From contig JACPDC010000242.1 in NCBI GenBank assembly GCA_016184235.1, positions 1-19,711 on the forward strand: DNA of 19,711 nucleotides, read 5' to 3'. Under the pieces are notes generated by a model, which worked only from the letters and a program-made list of their open reading frames with translations, had not been told where the DNA came from and did no database searches. Made by a program: the position numbers and the translations under genes. Positions 15,824 through 19,711 of this stretch are shown in pieces. Within the stretch, counting starts at the first letter, position 1, and each line of letters begins with the position of its first letter. This DNA comes from Deltaproteobacteria bacterium. Lineage in GTDB: Bacteria > Desulfobacterota > Binatia > UBA9968.

Positions 15824-16254
15824 CTAACTCACCGACTCGTTAACTGCTTTGTGAGCATTCCCGGCGCCGAGGAAAAGATCGATGCCGTTGATCAACTGGC
15901 TGCCGGTGAAGGGTTTGTTCATATAGTAATCGGTTCCCAACTCATAGCCTGTCAGTACGTCCTGATATTGCTCAGTACGTCCTGATATTGCCCTTTTCCG
16001 GTAAGCAGGATAACCGGAATCGAGGAGGTCTCGGGCGAGGCCTTGAGCCGCTTCAGCACTTGAAAGCCGTCCATTTCCGGCATCTTAATGTCGAGGATGA
16101 TGAGATCCGGCCGTTTCTCCTCCAGTCGGGCGAAGACCTCCCGGCCGCGACAGACGGACTGTATCTCATATTCGCCGCTATGCAGGATCCCCTTGATGAT
16201 AGCCACTACATCGGGATCATCGTCGACCACGAGGATGTTCTTTTTAAACTCCAT
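15824..16254 (-). pseudogene. CheY-like response regulator receiver, frameshifted by a 20-bp tandem duplication
   Basis: The ATG at 16254 follows GAGGTAGGA. The first 94 residues are a clean receiver: acidic pocket VVDDDPD (Asp 11-12), phosphoacceptor Asp55 in IILDIKMPEMDG, and Thr85 in LLTGKG. After QDVL the frame hits an exact 20-bp duplication (15952-15971 and 15972-15991) and stops after six foreign residues, giving 100 residues. Removing one copy restores TGYELGTDYYMNKPFTGSQL and a run to TAG at 15824, for 136 residues, the normal length of a single-domain receiver. The lost part holds the conserved Lys (in NKPF), strand 5 and helix 5, so the read product should not signal normally. With no output domain, the intact form would act like CheY/Spo0F by protein contact. 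The neighbouring cyclase operon on the same strand is a possible partner, but there is no direct evidence. Confidence 0.9.
15952..15991. repeat. Exact 20-bp tandem duplication inside the receiver gene
   Basis: TCAGTACGTCCTGATATTGC occurs twice back to back, at 15952-15971 and 15972-15991, with no mismatch. Twenty is not a multiple of three, so it shifts the frame of the receiver gene. Confidence 0.95.
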
Positions 16255-16304
16255 GTTCCTACCTCTGCGAGCTTTATTTTTCCATCTCTGCGATAGAGTC
16301 AGTT

Positions 16305-16321
16305 AGCCAAAAACATGCCAA
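16305..16321 (-). promoter_or_regulatory. Candidate sigma-54 promoter of the receiver gene
   Basis: On the minus strand TTGGCATGTTTTTGGCT has the GG and GC dinucleotides with ten bases between, as required for -24/-12 elements. It matches the consensus TGGCACG-N4-TTGC except for A-T-G in the first block and TGGC in the second. It would start transcription about 40 bases before the ATG at 16254. No activator site was identified. Confidence 0.3.
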
Positions 16322-16356
16322 CGCATCTGGGGATCGTTTTCCAGGGAAAAAGGCCC

Positions 16357-16411
16357 GTAGACTGGCGATTTATGCCGAGTAAGGCTGGGGTCGCGAGGCG
16401 TTCCAGACTAC
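16357..16411 (-). terminator. Possible terminator or structured RNA after the MFS gene
   Basis: GTAGTCTGG (minus strand, 16411-16403) can pair with CCAGTCTAC (16365-16357) with one T-T mismatch, around a 37-base internal segment. GGGCCTTTTT follows. It lies downstream of the MFS stop codon (16475). The long loop makes a simple terminator doubtful. Confidence 0.25.
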
Positions 16412-16474
16412 AAAAATGACAAAAAACGAAATTTTGAGCGGCCCAAAACTGTTCGAAAAACGTTAAGGAAGCCT

Positions 16475-17692
16475 TCAGACAGTGACTTTAGGATCAGGAT
16501 TCGGCTCGCGCAGGAAAAGGGTAAGCGCCAGAATGCCAAGAAAGATCGTCCCGGAGAGCGCCCGCCAGGCGATAGAGTAAGAGCCGGTTACATCCACCAG
16601 ATGGCCGAACAGCGGGGTGCCGACGATCGTTCCCAGCGAATTGACGGTTATCACTATTCCGAGAGCTGCCCCGGTGCGGGCCTTGCCCGCAATTTCGCCG
16701 ATGAGCGCGTAGGAGACGCCTTGATACCCAACCATGCAAAGACCTGCCAGAAAAATCAGCGGCAGGACGGCAACGAGGGGGGCAGCCGGGGGCAGCAAGC
16801 CCAAGCCAAACGTGAGCCCGACGGAGAGAATTCCGATCAGAACCAAAACGATTTTGCGCTTGCCGCCAAAGAGCCGATCGCTCACTACGCCCCAACCGAT
16901 GCGCCCCGTCATTCCCCCCGCCTGCGTAACCGCCAGGGCCTGACTCGCCCAGTACGCCGAGAGCCCTGCGGTCTCTTTTAGAAACAGCGGAACATAAGTC
17001 AACAGAGTCATCTGGCCCACCAGCAGAAGAGCGGTGCCGAAGCTTACCGTGAGCAGGTTCCATACCTGCAAAGCCGGCCGCGCCCCCTCGGACGAGCGTG
17101 CCGGCGCCTCGGAGCTGTCCGCCTCCTGCGCAGGCTCCCGCCACAGGGCCCAGAAGAAGAAGCCGAAAAAGAGATTCATAATCCCGAGTCCGGCCAGCGA
17201 CCAGCGCCATCCGACAAGCAGCACGAGCGAGGGAGCGACCAGCGCCGCTACCACGCCGCCCGCGGGAACGCCAGTCTGTTTTAGCCCCATCGCTGTGGCG
17301 CGCTCGTCGCGATAGAACCAGCTCATCACCCCTTTGGTCGAGGCCGGATTGAGAAAGCTATAGCCCAATCCGGCCAAAAAAAAGCTGCCAAAGGCCCAGG
17401 CGAAGGAAGGCGCGAAAGAGGCCGCTATCGTCCAGAGTCCCAACGCCAGATGACCGCTCAATATGGTCCCGCGAACGCCGAGGCGGTCCGCCAGCCAGCC
17501 CGCGCCATAGGAGAGACCGGCCAGCCCCGAATAAAAGGCGGTGAAGAAAAGTCCGATCTGGGCCCGGCTGAGATCGAGATCCTGCTGGTAGAAAGGGGCC
17601 AGGGTGTTGATGCCGTATTGGGCGACTGCGCCGATGATATGTGAGACCGTGATCAGGGCCAGAATCGCCCAGCGCAATCTGTCGCGCACCAT
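16475..17692 (-). CDS. MFS transporter
   Basis: This is about 405 residues with some twelve hydrophobic segments in two halves, split by a hydrophilic loop near residue 190-210 (REPAQEADSSEAPARSSEGA). Motif A of the major facilitator superfamily is present in the first half as GWLADRLGVRG, with a weaker copy in the second half (GWGVVSDRLFGGKRK). The N-terminus contains VSHIIGAVAQYGINTLAPFYQQDL, typical of the anion/oxalate-formate-like and related uptake families. The ATG at 17692 overlaps GAGGTG, leaving little spacing, so GTG 17695 or GTG 17689 could be the true start. The gene begins 4 bases after the nadX remnant stop and is probably co-transcribed with it, which hints at a dicarboxylate or amino-acid-related substrate. 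That is inference only. Confidence 0.88.
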   Translation of the reverse strand: MVRDRLRWAILALITVSHIIGAVAQYGINTLAPFYQQDLDLSRAQIGLFFTAFYSGLAGLSYGAGWLADRLGVRGTILSGHLALGLWTIAASFAPSFAWAFGSFFLAGLGYSFLNPASTKGVMSWFYRDERATAMGLKQTGVPAGGVVAALVAPSLVLLVGWRWSLAGLGIMNLFFGFFFWALWREPAQEADSSEAPARSSEGARPALQVWNLLTVSFGTALLLVGQMTLLTYVPLFLKETAGLSAYWASQALAVTQAGGMTGRIGWGVVSDRLFGGKRKIVLVLIGILSVGLTFGLGLLPPAAPLVAVLPLIFLAGLCMVGYQGVSYALIGEIAGKARTGAALGIVITVNSLGTIVGTPLFGHLVDVTGSYSIAWRALSGTIFLGILALTLFLREPNPDPKVTV

Positions 17693-17696
17693 CACC

Positions 17697-18417
17697 TCAA
17701 GTGCCGATGCGCACGGGGTCGATAACGTCCTGGACGGAGCGGATGATCGAGAGGGCGGTCAATCGTCCGGTGCGCGGATTTTCGCTCGGGACATTTTCGA
17801 CCCGGACGGCCAATCGACCGAACTCCCCCTCGACTTCGATATCGTGGCAATTGCGCTTGAGTCCCGGCACCGCCAGGACCCGGATGCGGGTCCTGTCGGC
17901 CCCTATTCCTGCCAGGCTCACGGCCGCGGAGACATTGACGTTGGCGGGGAAGCCCCGACAGGCCTCGCGCGCGCTGCCGCTTGCGCGTGGTGATCGTCAC
18001 ATGCGAGATCTGCCCGACCGAGGCCGCCTTGATGCCGTCCAGGCCGGCGATGGCGCCGGACGGAACGAATAGCCGGCAGCCGGTCTCGCGCGATTTTCCC
18101 ATGATCTCAGGATGGTCGAGCAGCGCCCCGACGCTGATCACCATGAGCTCTCTCCCCGCATCGAAGACTTCTTCAGCCAAAGCCGGGACCACGGCCTGCC
18201 CAGCCGCTTCGATAACCAGGTCAGATTTGGCAATAAGCTCTTTTCGATCCAGATAGGGAGGCGGCTCTCTCAGCGTCGCTAAAAAGGCCCTGGCGCTCTT
18301 TTCATTCCTGCTGGTGACGCCGGCGACATGCACGGCAAGCCTGCCCGCCTCCACTGCCTTGAGCAGCGCCTTGCCGATCGTCCCGCATCCCACAATGCCG
18401 ATCGATTTCATTGCCAT
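17697..18417 (-). pseudogene. nadX: Aspartate dehydrogenase (NadX-like) with internal deletion and frameshift
   Basis: The ATG at 18417 starts a clean Rossmann domain with GIVGCGTIG (GCGTIG at 10-15), SDLVIEAAGQAVVP, and the family segment FVPSGAIAGLDGIKAASVG, running into HVTITTRK. There the frame breaks. The +1 frame continues with GSAREACRGFPANVNVSAAV and ends in a normal C-terminus (DIEVEGEFGRLAVRVENVPS to DPVRIGT, stop at 17697). In the family, TTRK is followed by about 30 residues (KPP...LVEH...EP...FEG) before SAREA; these are missing, so roughly 90 bases were lost around 17979. NadX oxidises L-aspartate to iminoaspartate for NAD synthesis or aspartate catabolism; the remnant should be inactive. 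It lies directly upstream of the MFS transporter. Confidence 0.85.
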
Positions 18418-18431
18418 AGCAGTCGATTCCT

Positions 18432-18460
18432 ATCTAACTTGAAGCGCTTTGCGGTGTCAA
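18432..18460 (-). promoter_or_regulatory. Candidate promoter of the nadX/MFS operon
   Basis: Minus-strand TTGACA (18460-18455) is followed after 17 bases by TTAGAT (18437-18432), a weak -10. The start site would fall very close to the ATG at 18417. A perfect palindrome TTCCTAGGAA lies upstream at 18499-18508. Confidence 0.3.
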
Positions 18461-18522
18461 TGAATGGGCGTGGCTGAGCAGGAGAACCCGGGCTTGGATT
18501 CCTAGGAAACGCCGCCCAGCGA

Positions 18523-18918
18523 TCAAATGATAATCGGCGGCAAGCCAGCAGCGCTCAGCCCATATTGTTCAAACACTCGGTCGTGGGAGACAAGACGCAG
18601 TTTTTCTACGCTTGCTTGGGCAACGAGCATCCGGTCGAAAGGATCTCGATGGACTCCTGGCAGTCGACCAACACCGACCGCGTGTTGGAAGGAGATCGCC
18701 AACGGCTGGAATCCGCCCTTCATGATCGCGTCGTCCAGCTCGTCCAGTTCAATCTCAATCCGTCCCAGCGCCGCCTTAATCGCGACCTCCCAGATGGAGG
18801 CTGAACTTACGAGCACGTCGTTCCTGGGGTCGGCAATCGTGTCGCGGGCCTGCTTCGACAATTTTGGGTTGTCGGCTAACCACCACAGAAGCACATTCGT
18901 GTCGAGCAGTAACCGCAC
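18523..18918 (-). CDS. vapC: PIN-domain toxin (VapC-like ribonuclease)
   Basis: This 131-residue protein starts at GTG 18918. The PIN-domain acidic site is complete: Asp6 in LLLDTNVLLWWL, Glu44 in SIWEVAIK, Asp92 and Asp95 in HRDPFDRMLVAQA, and Asp113 in SHDRVF. Length and motif order match the VapC branch that pairs with Phd/YefM-type antitoxins. Such toxins cleave RNA (tRNA or rRNA in studied cases) when the antitoxin is lost. The gene starts two bases after the stop of the antitoxin gene, a standard toxin-antitoxin layout with translational coupling. It appears intact. The target RNA is unknown. Confidence 0.92.
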   Translation of the reverse strand: MRLLLDTNVLLWWLADNPKLSKQARDTIADPRNDVLVSSASIWEVAIKAALGRIEIELDELDDAIMKGGFQPLAISFQHAVGVGRLPGVHRDPFDRMLVAQASVEKLRLVSHDRVFEQYGLSAAGLPPIII

Positions 18919-18920
18919 GT

Positions 18921-19160
18921 TCAGGGTTTGCCTTCGAACGAGGCCAGGATGTCCTTCGGAAGAGGTCGGTCAAAGGTTTTTTTAATTCGTAGCTTACCGC
19001 GCAATTGGCCAGGCCGACGCGCCTTCCCTTTGGCAACGTAGGGAATCAATCGAGCGATAGGTTTTCCTGCCTTGGCAATGATGATCTCTTTGCCGCTGGC
19101 AGCCTGCTCGACTAGGCGCGAAAGGTGCGTCTTTGCTTGATGGATGTTGACCTGACTCAT
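18921..19160 (-). CDS. Phd/YefM-family antitoxin
   Basis: This 79-residue protein has the N-terminal DNA-binding and dimerisation pattern of the Phd/YefM family: MSQVNIHQAKTHLSRLVEQA followed by SGKEIIIAKAGKPIARLIPY. The C-terminal part is basic and Pro-rich (ARRPGQLRGKLRIKK) and then carries PLPKDILASFEG, the toxin-binding tail typical of partners of this PIN group. It would neutralise the adjacent VapC and repress the operon. The ATG at 19160 is close to a perfect 12-bp palindrome (19167-19178) that is a good operator candidate. Confidence 0.9.
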   Translation of the reverse strand: MSQVNIHQAKTHLSRLVEQAASGKEIIIAKAGKPIARLIPYVAKGKARRPGQLRGKLRIKKTFDRPLPKDILASFEGKP

Positions 19161-19166
19161 AACTAA

Positions 19167-19200
19167 ACTAAGCTTAGTCCATAGGCTCCGTTGCTGTCAA
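19167..19200 (-). promoter_or_regulatory. Promoter and palindromic operator of the toxin-antitoxin operon
   Basis: A perfect TTGACA (minus strand 19200-19195) is followed after 18 bases by TAAGCT, which lies within ACTAAGCTTAGT, a perfect 12-bp palindrome at 19167-19178. The palindrome is six bases before the antitoxin ATG. An operator overlapping the -10 region fits the autoregulation known for Phd-type antitoxins. Confidence 0.5.
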
Positions 19201-19389
19201 TAGGCTTTCGGCCTTCCCTGGGGATTTTGGCTCTCTAAATGGCAAAGTTCGTATCCGGCACCCTGGTATTGCCGATGACCGGCTCAAGGCCGAGGATTCC
19301 CAGGATCGTCCTCTTGAGAGCGGCGAGGCTCGCGCTGCCCGGAGTTTTTCAAGGAATCAAGAGAAACGGCGCCGCGCAGGCCCAAGCGG

Positions 19390-19711
19390 TCATAAACCGT
19401 AAAGCATCCAGTAGACGACCACTCCGGTAATCGAAACGTAAAGCCAAATCGGAAGCGTCCAGCGGGCCAGTCGCTTATGCCGTTCAAAGCTCCCCTTTAA
19501 AGCGCGCGCGACGGTGACCAGGACCAGCGGGACCACCGCCGCGGCCAGGATCGTATGCGAGATCAAAACCGTAAAGTAGACGCCGCGGATCCAGCCCCGG
19601 CCTTGGAATGGTACGGAGCCGACCTGGTAGTGGTAGGCGAGATAAGAGATCAGAAAAAGCGCCGAGGTCGTAAGGGCCGACAGCATGCAGAACTTGTGGG
19701 CCGTGATTTTT
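19390..19711 (-). CDS. DUF420 integral membrane protein (5' end outside window)
   Basis: The frame is open to the right edge of the window (…KITAHKFC before the ATG at 19686), so the gene starts outside and about 106 C-terminal residues are seen. They contain three hydrophobic segments: SALFLISYLAYHYQ, TVLISHTILAAAVVPLVLVTVA, and LPIWLYVSITGVVVYWMLYG. Family-type motifs are present: YHYQVGSVPFQG, ISHTILA and RHKRLARWTLPIWLYVSITG. DUF420 proteins (YozB type) carry several conserved His and occur near cytochrome oxidase assembly genes; their function is unresolved. The His in TAHK, YHY, SHT and RHK are consistent with this. It ends 189 bases before the toxin-antitoxin promoter. Confidence 0.85.
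   Translation of the reverse strand, partial: KITAHKFCMLSALTTSALFLISYLAYHYQVGSVPFQGRGWIRGVYFTVLISHTILAAAVVPLVLVTVARALKGSFERHKRLARWTLPIWLYVSITGVVVYWMLYGL

Noticed and set aside
16321..16420. Cyclic di-GMP or other known riboswitch before the receiver gene
   Set aside because: None of the conserved core motifs I know could be found on either strand.
19161..19389. Small genes in the 229-base gap, such as the + frame starting at 19239
   Set aside because: No ribosome binding site, Arg-rich composition, overlap with the DUF420 gene; beyond the promoter/operator of the toxin-antitoxin pair I see nothing here.

Overview
The window is about 20 kb of GC-rich, densely packed bacterial DNA. I recognise no rRNA, tRNA, CRISPR array or transposase. 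The gene content suits a Gram-negative, deep-branching environmental lineage of the Desulfobacterota, Binatota or Methylomirabilota kind: a MoxR/DUF58/vWA/DUF4159 operon, GAF-PAS adenylate cyclase, NadX-type aspartate dehydrogenase, DUF420 protein and several envelope proteins with signal peptides. This placement is inferred from gene families only. Three genes carry frame-disrupting indels, so the source is either a metagenome assembly with errors or a genome with real decay.

Region 1 (1-10372, + strand) is one long operon: the C-terminal part of a DUF4175-like protein, a TPR protein with a gluzincin (HExxH) domain, a MoxR AAA+ ATPase, a DUF58 protein, a BatA-like double-TM/vWA protein, a Tat-exported DUF4159 protein, a second double-TM/vWA/amidotransferase-like protein (frameshifted), and an exported metallo-beta-lactamase-fold protein. 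Most neighbours overlap or lie a few bases apart. In known systems MoxR ATPases act with vWA proteins as chaperones or regulators of envelope complexes, so a cell-envelope or periplasmic quality-control role is the best inference.

Region 2 (10373-12819, +) has a zinc-independent quinone oxidoreductase behind a repeat-rich leader, then a small membrane-anchored unknown protein and a classical short-chain dehydrogenase starting at TTG.

Region 3 (12820-16254, -) is a signalling block: a coiled-coil protein built of 36-residue repeats, a GAF-GAF-PAS-class III cyclase with a C-terminal TPR, and a CheY-like receiver broken by an exact 20-bp tandem duplication. The 280 bases between the coiled-coil gene and the receiver are rich in repeats.

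Region 4 (16475-19711, -) has an MFS transporter, a nadX gene with an internal deletion, a Phd/VapC-type toxin-antitoxin pair with a palindromic operator candidate, and the end of a DUF420 membrane protein running off the window.

The most unusual signal is a family of short intergenic arrays built on a strict 9-nt period, with cores CTTGAA/TTCAAA/TTTAAA, at 6511-6561, 10504-10584 and 15775-15807. The second forms a long imperfect hairpin. A related 8-9-nt array lies inside a signal-peptide coding segment at 855-891.
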